DNA from: Pseudomonas sp. WJP1
GTDB lineage: Bacteria; Pseudomonadota; Gammaproteobacteria; Pseudomonadales; Pseudomonadaceae
Assembly (NCBI RefSeq): GCF_028471945.1
Contig: NZ_CP110128.1
Span: 3,832,501-3,896,500 of the forward strand
DNA: 64,000 nucleotides
Reading direction: 5' to 3'
The notes beneath the pieces were generated by a model. That model was not told where the DNA came from. It worked only from the letters and a program-made list of their open reading frames with translations, and did no database searches. Below are positions 38,004-45,616 of the stretch, piece after piece. Position numbers and translations under genes: made by a program. How positions within the stretch are numbered: position 1 is the stretch's first letter; each line of letters opens with the position of its first letter.

Positions 38004-38051
38004 GTACATATCCATTGCTGCGGTAACGGCCGCCTATCTTTTGTTGACTGC
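38004..38051. repeat. Extra copy of the element end motif, tandem to copy 2
   Basis: GTACATATCCATTGCTGCGG at 38004 is repeated 48 bases later at 38052, where element copy 2 begins. Only the first 33 or so bases of the end motif are duplicated. Confidence 0.7.
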
Positions 38052-38113
38052 GTACATATCCATTTCTGCGGTAACGGCCTCCTATGGTTTCGCTCTTATG
38101 TATGGACTCGCCC

Positions 38114-38353
38114 CCACTGGCCACCTGTTTTTCAAACACTGCTACCCGGTTGCATCTATGTATAAGGCCTGTTCGAGGAAGCCCTGTCTGCGGCTTCTGG
38201 CCGACATTGGTTGAGCTCGCGGTATGCCGATTACATGCAGGCCTCGAAGGCCGGTAAGAGCGCAGGCATCGATCCGCGACGGTCTGACCTGGGGTCAATG
38301 TTTTCTAGCAGGGGCTGAAGCGCCGTGGCGCCCCGGTGGCAGAACGCTTATGT
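38114..38353 (-). ncRNA. Candidate bridge/seek RNA region of the IS1111-type element
   Basis: This 240-base stretch lies between the transposase stop and the IS end and holds no supported gene. In IS1111-group elements the guide RNA that picks target and donor sites is encoded downstream of the transposase (recalled from recent work on IS110/IS1111 guide RNAs). Exact RNA ends were not determined; the call is positional. Confidence 0.35.
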
Positions 38354-39457
38354 TCAGTGACTTGGCGCAGCTGGCCGGCCATGGGCCGGTTGGCTGCGGT
38401 AAGTCTGCTCATTTTGTAGCAGCACCCAAATGATTCGCAGGTTGCGGTTCGCCAAGCGTATCGCCGCTTCCTTGCGCCCCAGCCGGGCCTGCCACCGTTG
38501 CAGGCGACGATCGTCGGGCTGCTCCGAATCCGCGCGCAAATGCCTCAATACCGCGTGAGCGCCTTGAACCATCAGGCTGCGCACATAGCTGTCGCCGCGT
38601 TTGCTTATCCGGCCCAGGCGAATTTTCTGCCCACTGCTTTTCTGCTCAGGCACCATGCCGAAGTAGGCGGCGAACTGGCGTGCATTGGCGAAGCGCTCAG
38701 GGTCGGTCTGCTTGGCCAAAAGCGCAGTGGCGATGATCGGGCCGATCCCGCGCACGGTCATCAGCCGCCGGGCCGTTTTGTCCTCGTTCGCGGCCTTCTC
38801 CAGGCGACCGGTCAGGACGTTGACCCGTTCGCCCAGTTGGCGCCATTCGCCCAGCAGCTCGTCGATCAGTTCACGCAACATCTCCGGCAACGGTTGGGTG
38901 GCGTCTTCGAGCACCCGAGGCAGGGTCTGGTTGATCGCCGCATCACCCTGAGCCAGGACAACGCCATGCTCCATCAGCAAACCGCGCATCTGGTTACTCA
39001 TGGCTGTGCGCCGACGGACATAACCCTGGCGGGCCCGGTGCAAGGCCTGCATGGCCAGCGCGGTGGCGCTTTTGATGGGGACCGCGGCAATTTTGCTGTC
39101 CCGTCCCGCACGCAATATGGCCAGTGCATCATTTCGATCATTTTTGGCGCCGCTGCGGTGCTGGGCCACCAGCTGTGCCGGAAGAATCCGCGCCAGATTG
39201 CCCTGAGCCTGTAGCTGGCGCGCCCATGCTTGAGCGCCTGGACCTGTTTCCACCAGCACTACTACGCTTGGCGGCAGTTGGCGCAGAAAGGCGTGAAAGG
39301 CTTCACGCGACTTGATACGTTCTTCGTAAAGCACCTGGCCAAGGGCGTCTTCGCCAGCCACCTGAAAGACCTGCTTGGCCAGATCGACCGCCACTGTCGT
39401 GCAGGCCGACAGATCGCTGGAAGACAAAGACTGTTTAACCGTCGTATGCTTTTTCAT
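38354..39457 (-). CDS. IS110-family transposase (DEDD recombinase)
   Basis: A 367-residue transposase. The N-terminal RuvC-like domain carries the DEDD residues in VAVDLAKQ, ETGPGA and KNDRNDA, and the C-terminal Tnp_IS116/IS110/IS902 domain has RGIGPIIATALL and the serine-containing EQKSSGQ. All parts are present and the gene is full length, so it may be active. The ATG is at 39457. The family moves without target duplication and, by recent reports, is guided by an RNA from the element. It is inserted in the left arm of a repeated element. Confidence 0.92.
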   Translation of the reverse strand: MKKHTTVKQSLSSSDLSACTTVAVDLAKQVFQVAGEDALGQVLYEERIKSREAFHAFLRQLPPSVVVLVETGPGAQAWARQLQAQGNLARILPAQLVAQHRSGAKNDRNDALAILRAGRDSKIAAVPIKSATALAMQALHRARQGYVRRRTAMSNQMRGLLMEHGVVLAQGDAAINQTLPRVLEDATQPLPEMLRELIDELLGEWRQLGERVNVLTGRLEKAANEDKTARRLMTVRGIGPIIATALLAKQTDPERFANARQFAAYFGMVPEQKSSGQKIRLGRISKRGDSYVRSLMVQGAHAVLRHLRADSEQPDDRRLQRWQARLGRKEAAIRLANRNLRIIWVLLQNEQTYRSQPAHGRPAAPSH

Positions 39458-39816
39458 GGATTCGCCCTCGCTGTCGGTGGCTTCTTAGACTGCCCCCGTG
39501 GCGCATTGACGCCTCGGCGCGGGCGAGTCCATCCAATTACAGCGACTCCCTTTTTCAAACGCCAAAAAGGAAGCAAAAGGCTTTGCCCCACCACTCGGTG
39601 CCTCGCCTAGGCTCGGCATGCCCTCACTCCGGCATTGCTCCGTGGGTCGCCGCGATGGGCCATCCCTGGCCCAGCGCGGCTAAACCGGCGTCCTGCCGGT
39701 TTCCCCACTGCGCAATGCCTGCGTTCGGCCATCGTGGTTAACGGGGCACCCAGATCAAAAACAAAAGCGAGGCGGCCTGACAGCCGACCTGATCTTTTCC
39801 AGACACCCCAATCTCC

Positions 39817-39921
39817 TGTAGGAGCCAGCGGTGCGGCGATCCGACTTGCCGGCGAAGAACGATAACGCGGTACAAGAAACACACCGCAGCGTCTGGTTCG
39901 CCGGCAAGCCTGGCTCCTACA
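39817..39921. repeat. REP doublet in the loop of element copy 2
   Basis: A GTAGGAGCCAG start and its inverse CTGGCTCCTAC flank the loop. The left REP is disrupted by a short insertion between GGAGCCAG and CTTGCCGGCG, while the right one (TTCGCCGGCAAGCCTGGCTC) is intact. Confidence 0.75.
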
Positions 39922-40435
39922 AGAGGAACGCGTACGGCTGCCGATCAGGTCGGCTGTCAGGCCGCCTCGCTTTTGCGTTTGATCTTGATCTGGCTTTTGA
40001 TTTTCTTGCCCCATCGAGAGGCCGAGTGGAGGTTCTGCGCAGTGGGTAAACCGGCATGGATGCCGGTTTAGCCGCGCTGGGCCAAGGATGGCCCATCGCG
40101 GCGGGCCCACGGAGCAGGACCGGAGCGAGGGCATGCCGAGCCTTAGCGAGGCACCGAACGCCAGGGGCAAGAGCCCTTGGTTACTTGGGGCTCTTCCAAG
40201 TGACTCGCCGTAAGGGCGAAACCATAAGTGGCCGTAACCGGAGGAATGGATATGTACGCCTGAAAGACAATCATCGAATGTCAGGGCGCCTTCGCCGGCA
40301 AGCCTGGCTCCTAAATTATCCGTTCACTCAGGGGAGCCAATAGCACAGCAGCAATGGACCGCCATCCAACCGAACTCCACCCAAAAGGCCAGGGTCAACC
40401 CTTTGACCGCCCAACCTCGAATGCGGAGAACGAAG

Positions 40436-41293
40436 ATGAACGACTACCCCAAACCACCCTTCCCCAAACAACATCAACCCGTCCCCGGCTCCCAGCGCAA
40501 AATGGACCCGTACCCGGACTGTGGCGAGCAGAGCTACAAAGGCTCGGGTCGACTGAGCGGCAAGATCGCCCTGGTGACCGGGGCCGACAGCGGCATAGGC
40601 CGCGCGGTAGCCATTGCCTTCGCCCGTGAAGGCGCCGACGTGGCCGTGGCCTACCTTGATGAGCAGGAAGATGCGCAGGAAACCGCGCGCTGGGTTGAAC
40701 AGGCCGGCCGCCAATGCCTGCTGCTGCCGGGTGACCTGGCGCACAAGGTGCATTGCCGGGCCCTGGTGGAGAAAACGGTCGAGCGTTTCGGCCGCATCGA
40801 CATCCTGGTCAACAACGCGGCGTTCCAGATGACCCACGAAAACCTCGAGGACATACCCGACGAAGAATGGGTAATGACCTTCGACGTCAACATCACCGCC
40901 ATGTTCAGGATCTGCCAGGCGGCGCTCAAGCACATGCAGCCCGGCAGTTCGATCATCAACACCAGCTCGGTCAATTCCGACATGCCCAACCCCACCCTGT
41001 TGGCGTACGCCACGACCAAGGGCGCGATCGCCAACTTCACCGCCGGCCTGGCGCAAATGCTCGGCCCAAAGAATATCCGGGTCAACAGCGTGGCGCCGGG
41101 ACCGATCTGGACGCCGCTGATCGTCTCGACCATGCCCGAGGAAACGGTACAGGACTTCGGCGCCAACACCCCGCTCGGCCGTCCGGGCCAGCCGGTGGAA
41201 GTGGCGCCGATCTACGTACTGCTGGCCTCGGATGAAGGCAGCTACATCACCGGCCAGCGTTTCGGGGTGACCGGGGGCAAGCCGATCCTGTGA
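40436..41293 (+). CDS. SDR-family oxidoreductase, YhdF / general stress protein 39 type
   Basis: A 285-residue SDR with an N-terminal extension of about 45 residues (PPFPKQHQPVPGSQRKMDP), typical of the stress-induced glucose/ribitol dehydrogenase-like group. The cofactor motif is TGADSGIGRA, followed by NNAA and the catalytic YATTK. The ATG at 40436 follows CGGAG seven bases upstream. Relatives are induced by general or osmotic stress; their substrate is unclear. A hairpin and a small frame follow, then a cation antiporter gene, so a stress-related locus is plausible. Confidence 0.87.
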   Translation: MNDYPKPPFPKQHQPVPGSQRKMDPYPDCGEQSYKGSGRLSGKIALVTGADSGIGRAVAIAFAREGADVAVAYLDEQEDAQETARWVEQAGRQCLLLPGDLAHKVHCRALVEKTVERFGRIDILVNNAAFQMTHENLEDIPDEEWVMTFDVNITAMFRICQAALKHMQPGSSIINTSSVNSDMPNPTLLAYATTKGAIANFTAGLAQMLGPKNIRVNSVAPGPIWTPLIVSTMPEETVQDFGANTPLGRPGQPVEVAPIYVLLASDEGSYITGQRFGVTGGKPIL

Positions 41294-41350
41294 TGCGCGA
41301 AGTGCCTGTAAAATGGAACCAGGACATACCGCCAACGCTCAATACTGCAT

Positions 41351-41372
41351 AGGCCCTCCCCGGCGGGCCTTT
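41351..41372 (+). terminator. Hairpin after the SDR gene
   Basis: AGGCCC and GGGCCT pair around an eight-base loop, followed by only two T. It lies 58 bases after the SDR stop and just before a small frame with its own ribosome site, so it could be a weak terminator or a 5' leader structure. Confidence 0.4.
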
Positions 41373-41390
41373 CGACACCTGGAGATCGTC

Positions 41391-41498
41391 ATGTCCGCAC
41401 CTGTCGTCAAACGGTTCACTCAGCCGAACTTTCCGTGGGCGGATATTCGCAAGGAAGCATTAGCGCCGCGGTATTTGCGCGCTACCGTCGTTCAATGA
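41391..41498 (+). CDS. Possible small protein or leader peptide (35 residues)
   Basis: An ATG with GGAG six bases upstream opens a 35-codon frame ending eleven bases before the antiporter start. The product is basic with no signal peptide or membrane span, and I recognise no family. The antiporter itself has a poor ribosome site, so this frame could serve for coupled translation. It may equally be chance. Confidence 0.35.
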   Translation: MSAPVVKRFTQPNFPWADIRKEALAPRYLRATVVQ

Positions 41499-41508
41499 TC
41501 CCCGGACC

Positions 41509-42858
41509 ATGAGCTTCATTGCCTGGGTCGCGGTACTGGGTGCCGTGCTGCTGACGCTGGCACTGACCTCGTCGTACCTGCGCTGGATGCCGGTGACCAC
41601 CTCGGCCGTGTGCCTGGCATTGGGGGTGGTCATCGGGCCGGCGGGGCTGGGCTGGCTCAGGCTGGACATCAAGGAGGCTGCGTTCTGGATGGAGCACCTG
41701 ACGGAAGTCGCGGTGCTCTTTTCGTTGTTTGTCTGCGGGCTAAAACTGCGTCTACCCCTCAGGGACCGTAGATGGCGCGTCGCTTTCGGGCTGGCGGGAC
41801 CGGTCATGGTCCTGACCATCATCGGTGTCTGCCTGTTGCTGCATTACGCCTTCGACCTGCCGTGGGGGCCGTCGTTGCTGATCGGCGCGATTCTGGCGCC
41901 CACCGACCCGGTACTGGCCTCGTTGGTGCAGGTCAACGACGCCAAGGACGTCGACGCGGTTCGCTTCGGCCTGTCCGGCGAGGCCGGGCTCAATGATGGC
42001 ATTGCCTTTCCCTTCGTGATCCTGGGCTTGCTGTTTATTGAGCAAGGCAGCGGTGCTTCCACCGCCTGGCTCGATGACTGGGCGCTCAATCGTCTGCTGT
42101 GGGCGGTGCCCGCTGGATTGCTGGTCGGCTATGGCATGGGCCGGGTGATCGGGCGCCTGACGTTGTCCATGCGCATCAAGAACGCCGACAGCACCTTGTC
42201 GCCCAACGACTACCTGACCTTTGCCCTGATCGCCTTGGCGTATGTCGCGGCCGAATGGGTGCATGGTTACGGTTTCCTGTCGGTGTTTGCAGCGGGCCTG
42301 GGGCTGCGTCGGGCCGAAGTCAAATCCATGGGGCACTCGCAGACGCCGGCCGAGCACCTGGTGCAGCCAGTGGTCGGTCATCAGAACGTCGAGCCCGATG
42401 CCGCCGTGCATGGTGATGTGACGAACCTTGAAGAAGCGCAGGTGGCGGCCGGGATCATGATCGGCGACATGCTGTCTTTCGGCAGCCTGGTCGAACGGGC
42501 CATGGAGGTGTTCCTGGTAACGTTGCTCGGGGTGGTGCTGGTGGGTCATTGGGACTGGCGCGCGCTGCCGATTGCGCTGGTGCTGTTCTGCGTGATCCGC
42601 CCGTTGATTGTCGGGCTGGCGCCCTGGGGCGCCTTGCTTGACGGCAAGCAGCGGCTGTTGATTGGGTGGTTCGGGATTCGCGGCATCGGTAGTTTCTACT
42701 ACCTGTTCTATGCCCTGAATCATGACCTCGCTCCGTCGATGGCCACCTTGTGCACCGACCTCACGCTGTGCGTGGTGGCCCTGAGCATTCTGATCCACGG
42801 GATCAGCACCCAACCGATCCTCGCCCACTATGAACGGCAAAAGCAGCCATCCGCCTGA
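41509..42858 (+). CDS. CPA1-family cation/proton antiporter (NhaP type)
   Basis: A 449-residue membrane protein with about twelve hydrophobic spans. Family motifs include GAILAPTDPVLAS and LSGEAGLNDGIAFPF, which hold the acidic ion-binding residues of CPA1 exchangers. It exchanges sodium or potassium for protons. The region at about 270-330 is a hydrophilic loop. The ATG at 41509 gives a proper first helix. It follows a possible leader frame and precedes a 204-base gap before the hemerythrin gene. Confidence 0.87.
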   Translation: MSFIAWVAVLGAVLLTLALTSSYLRWMPVTTSAVCLALGVVIGPAGLGWLRLDIKEAAFWMEHLTEVAVLFSLFVCGLKLRLPLRDRRWRVAFGLAGPVMVLTIIGVCLLLHYAFDLPWGPSLLIGAILAPTDPVLASLVQVNDAKDVDAVRFGLSGEAGLNDGIAFPFVILGLLFIEQGSGASTAWLDDWALNRLLWAVPAGLLVGYGMGRVIGRLTLSMRIKNADSTLSPNDYLTFALIALAYVAAEWVHGYGFLSVFAAGLGLRRAEVKSMGHSQTPAEHLVQPVVGHQNVEPDAAVHGDVTNLEEAQVAAGIMIGDMLSFGSLVERAMEVFLVTLLGVVLVGHWDWRALPIALVLFCVIRPLIVGLAPWGALLDGKQRLLIGWFGIRGIGSFYYLFYALNHDLAPSMATLCTDLTLCVVALSILIHGISTQPILAHYERQKQPSA

Positions 42859-42881
42859 TCGATCCTTGCCCGTGGCGAAGT

Positions 42882-42907
42882 GCATGAATCAAAGCCCCGA
42901 TTCATGC
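42882..42907. promoter_or_regulatory. Inverted repeat between antiporter and hemerythrin genes
   Basis: GCATGAATC, eight bases, then GATTCATGC: a perfect nine-base dyad with no T run, so it is not a clear terminator. It lies 155 bases before the hemerythrin start and may be a regulator site. Confidence 0.35.
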
Positions 42908-43062
42908 AGCCTGCATGGAGCCTATTGGCCATTAGCGCTTATATCCTATTGATTTTCGGCCACTTTCCAGCGGCGTCAAACCGGCACGACAAATGCTGCG
43001 TAACGATGAGTGTCCTGCGGTTAAAACCGTTCGAGCTGCCCTCAAACCTGGAGTGACTCACC

Positions 43063-43539
43063 ATGAATGCCATAGACCTGTTGAAAGCCGATCATGAACG
43101 CGTAAAAGGCATCCTCAGCCAACTGAGCGAATCAACCGAACGCGGCCTGAAAAAGCGTGCCGAGCTGCTGGCAAAGCTGGAAATGGAAATCTCGATCCAT
43201 ACCCGTCTGGAAGAAGACGTCCTGTACCCGGCCTATAAGGAAGCCGGGGGCAAGGAGCAGGACGTGATGTATTACGAAGCCAAGGAAGAACACCGGACCG
43301 TGGATTCCCTGGTGCTGCCGGACTTGAAAGTCACCGACCCGTCCACGCCCGAGTTCGCCGGTCGGGTCAAGGTGGTCAAGGAATTGCTTGAACACCACAT
43401 TGAAGAGGAAGAGACCGAGATGTTTCCCCAGGCTAAAAAGCTGCTGGGTAAAGCGGCGCTGGATGAGCTGGGGGAAAAAATGGAGACCCTCAAGGCCCGT
43501 CTGAAAAAGGAACATGACGGTTCGCATATGGCTGCTTGA
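43063..43539 (+). CDS. Hemerythrin HHE domain protein
   Basis: A 158-residue four-helix protein. Candidate di-iron ligands are visible as His11, His46, Glu50, His77, His111 or His112 and Glu116, in the usual HHE spacing. Such proteins bind oxygen or nitric oxide, or act in redox and iron stress. CTGGAG lies upstream of the ATG at 43063. A REP doublet follows. The nearby SDR and antiporter genes suggest a general stress neighbourhood. Confidence 0.88.
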   Translation: MNAIDLLKADHERVKGILSQLSESTERGLKKRAELLAKLEMEISIHTRLEEDVLYPAYKEAGGKEQDVMYYEAKEEHRTVDSLVLPDLKVTDPSTPEFAGRVKVVKELLEHHIEEEETEMFPQAKKLLGKAALDELGEKMETLKARLKKEHDGSHMAA

Positions 43540-43573
43540 TGGTTAGATGTTTTGTAACGGCGGCGACCCAAAC

Positions 43574-43660
43574 CTGTAGGAGCCCGGCTTGCCGGCGAAG
43601 GCGTTCGTAAGAGCAATGCCATGTTCAAGGACGCCTTCGCCGGCAAGCCGGGCTCCTACA
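43574..43660. repeat. REP doublet (inverted pair)
   Basis: Facing copies of CTGTAGGAGCCCGGCTTGCC and its inverse, between the convergent hemerythrin and histidine kinase genes. Confidence 0.9.
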
Positions 43661-43689
43661 AAAAAACGCGGTGGCACAGAGGACGGTGT

Positions 43690-45609
43690 CTACATGGCCG
43701 AAGCGATGATCTCCACCAGGTTCAGCTGGGTAAACGGCTTGGACAACCGCGGCAACCTGGCCGCAAAGCCTTCCAGGCGCTCGGCATAACCGGTGGCCAG
43801 GATAATCGGCATGCCGGGGTTGCGCGTGCGGATGGCCTCCGCCAGTTGCGCGCCGCTCATGTGCGGCATGGCCATGTCGGTGATGACAAGATCGATCGCC
43901 GGGTTGTTTTCGAACTGGTCCAGGCCCTGGGCGCCGGACGTCGCGGTGATCACGCGGTGACCGAGGTCTTCGAGCAACAGGCAGGTGCTGGTCAACACCA
44001 GGCTGTCGTCGTCCACCACCAGGATGCACAGCCGACGCACTTGCGGCGCTGCCGGCTCCTCGACAAGGGGGGCTACTATCGAGCCTTCCGAGGCCACGGG
44101 CAACCAAAGCTCAGCGGTAGTGCCCTGGTTTTTCTGGCTCTTGAGAATGAACCGCCCACCCAATTGCTCGATGAAGCCATGGACCATCGACAACCCCAGC
44201 CCGGTACCCTTGCCAAGCCCTTTGGTGGTGAAGAACGGATCCATGGCCGAGGCCAGTGTCGCTTCATCCATTCCTTCGCCGGTGTCGGTGATACTCAGGC
44301 ATACATAACGTCCCTTCAGCGTAGTCGATGGGGATTGATCAGCGACGGTTTCGGCGCAAGCACTGATGACGATTTTCCCGCCATTGGGCATGGCATCGCG
44401 GGCGTTGGTGGCCAGGTTCAGCACCGCCAGCTCCAACTGGTTGACGTCGGCCATGACTGGCTCGATCTGCACTGGGAAACGGGTTTCCAATTCCACCGAA
44501 GGCCCGAGTGAGCTGCGCAGCAATCCGCTGATCCCTTGCACCAGCACGGGGAGTTCCACCGGTTCGGACTTGAGCTCCTGCTTCCTGGCAAAGGCCAGCA
44601 TGCGCTGGGTCAGGGACACGCCGCGTAATGCGCCCTGGGTGGCATTGTCGAGCAAACGGATGATTTTCGGGTCGTCGGCCAGGCGTTTGCGCACGATTTC
44701 CAGATTGCCCAAAATGACGGTCAGCAAATTATTGAAGTCGTGGGCGATCCCGCCGCTGAGCTGGCCGATGGCTTGCATCTTCTGCGCCTGGAACAGCGCC
44801 TCGCGGGTTTGTTCAAGCGCCTGCTGCGCCTGGGTCGCTTCGGTGATATCGCGGGTGATCTTGGCAAAGCCGAGCAAGGTTCCGGTGTCCCCCCAGATCG
44901 GGTCGACCACGACATGGGCCAGGAACCTGGTGCCATCCTTGCGCACCCGCCAGCCCTTGTTCTCGAAACGCCCCTCACGCTTCGCAGTCTCCAGTGCCCG
45001 ATCTGGAAAGCCGGCAGCCTGGTCTTCAGGGGTGTAGAACATCGAAAAATGCCGGCCAATGACTTCTTCGGGCAAGTAACCCTTGATGCGCTGGGCCCCC
45101 AGGTTCCAGTTAGTAACACGGCCATCCGGGGCAAGCATGTAGATGGCGTAGTCGGTGACGCTTTGCACCAGCAACCGGAACTGCTGTTCGCTTTGCTTAA
45201 GGGTTTCTTCGGCCATCTTGCGATCGGTCAGGTCACGGGTGATCTTGGCAAATCCCAGGAGCGTGCCCGCCGGATCGTAGATCGGATCGATCACCACATG
45301 ACACCAGAAATGCGTGCCGTCCTTGCGCACGCGCCAGCCTTCGCCCTCGAAACGCCCCTCGCGCATGGCCGTGTCCAGGGCCCGCTGGGGCAAACCGGCA
45401 CGACGATCTTCCTCGGTGTAGAACCGCGAGAAATGCTGGCCGAGAATCTCGGTCTCCTCGTAACCCTTGAAACGCCGGGCCCCTGCGTTCCAGCTGGTAA
45501 CGATGCCATCGGGATCAATCATGTAGATCGCATAGTCAACCACCGCATCGATCAGCAGACGCAGGCGCCTGTCTTCAATGCTCCCGGCCCGGGTTCGATC
45601 TTCTCTCAT
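43690..45609 (-). CDS. PAS-PAS hybrid sensor histidine kinase with C-terminal receiver
   Basis: A 639-residue soluble kinase. Two PAS domains (about 14-130 and 143-258) are close to each other in sequence, sharing GWRVRKDGT, GTLLGFAKITRD and similar stretches, and look like an internal duplication. The phospho-accepting histidine is His290 in GGIAHDFNN, followed by an HATPase domain (NLATNARDAMP; GTGLGLSMVHGF) and a receiver domain from about 520 with the phospho-aspartate in VITDMAMP. There is no membrane span, so it senses a cytoplasmic signal. GAGGG precedes the ATG at 45609. No partner regulator lies adjacent. Confidence 0.9.
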   Translation of the reverse strand: MREDRTRAGSIEDRRLRLLIDAVVDYAIYMIDPDGIVTSWNAGARRFKGYEETEILGQHFSRFYTEEDRRAGLPQRALDTAMREGRFEGEGWRVRKDGTHFWCHVVIDPIYDPAGTLLGFAKITRDLTDRKMAEETLKQSEQQFRLLVQSVTDYAIYMLAPDGRVTNWNLGAQRIKGYLPEEVIGRHFSMFYTPEDQAAGFPDRALETAKREGRFENKGWRVRKDGTRFLAHVVVDPIWGDTGTLLGFAKITRDITEATQAQQALEQTREALFQAQKMQAIGQLSGGIAHDFNNLLTVILGNLEIVRKRLADDPKIIRLLDNATQGALRGVSLTQRMLAFARKQELKSEPVELPVLVQGISGLLRSSLGPSVELETRFPVQIEPVMADVNQLELAVLNLATNARDAMPNGGKIVISACAETVADQSPSTTLKGRYVCLSITDTGEGMDEATLASAMDPFFTTKGLGKGTGLGLSMVHGFIEQLGGRFILKSQKNQGTTAELWLPVASEGSIVAPLVEEPAAPQVRRLCILVVDDDSLVLTSTCLLLEDLGHRVITATSGAQGLDQFENNPAIDLVITDMAMPHMSGAQLAEAIRTRNPGMPIILATGYAERLEGFAARLPRLSKPFTQLNLVEIIASAM

Positions 45610-45616
45610 TGATCCC

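Larger units (their letters stand above)
38095..39535 (-). mobile_element. IS110-family element, IS1111 group
   Basis: The transposase gene lies on the minus strand. Perfect 12-base subterminal inverted repeats ATGGACTCGCCC (38102-38113) and GGGCGAGTCCAT (39521-39532) flank it. Taking seven bases outside one and three outside the other as the ends (offsets I recall for this group) leaves an empty site of the same length as the uninterrupted arm in copies 1 and 3, with three base differences. No target duplication is needed, as expected for this family. The element is about 1.44 kb, with a short leader before the transposase and about 240 non-coding bases after it, the IS1111 arrangement. Confidence 0.8.
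38052..40257. repeat. Large imperfect inverted-repeat element, copy 2, interrupted by an IS
   Basis: The left end (GTACATATCCATTTCTGCGG) begins at 38052, and the arm stops within the TTTCGC.CTTA block at about 38094. It resumes at about 39536 (ATTACAGCGACTCCC) on the far side of an IS1111-type insertion. The right arm ends GGATATGTAC at 40257. Without the IS the element is about 765 bases, close to copies 1 (790) and 3 (738). A REP doublet at 39817-39921 fills the loop. Open frames of 100-190 codons across it follow the repeat and are not supported as genes. Confidence 0.75.
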
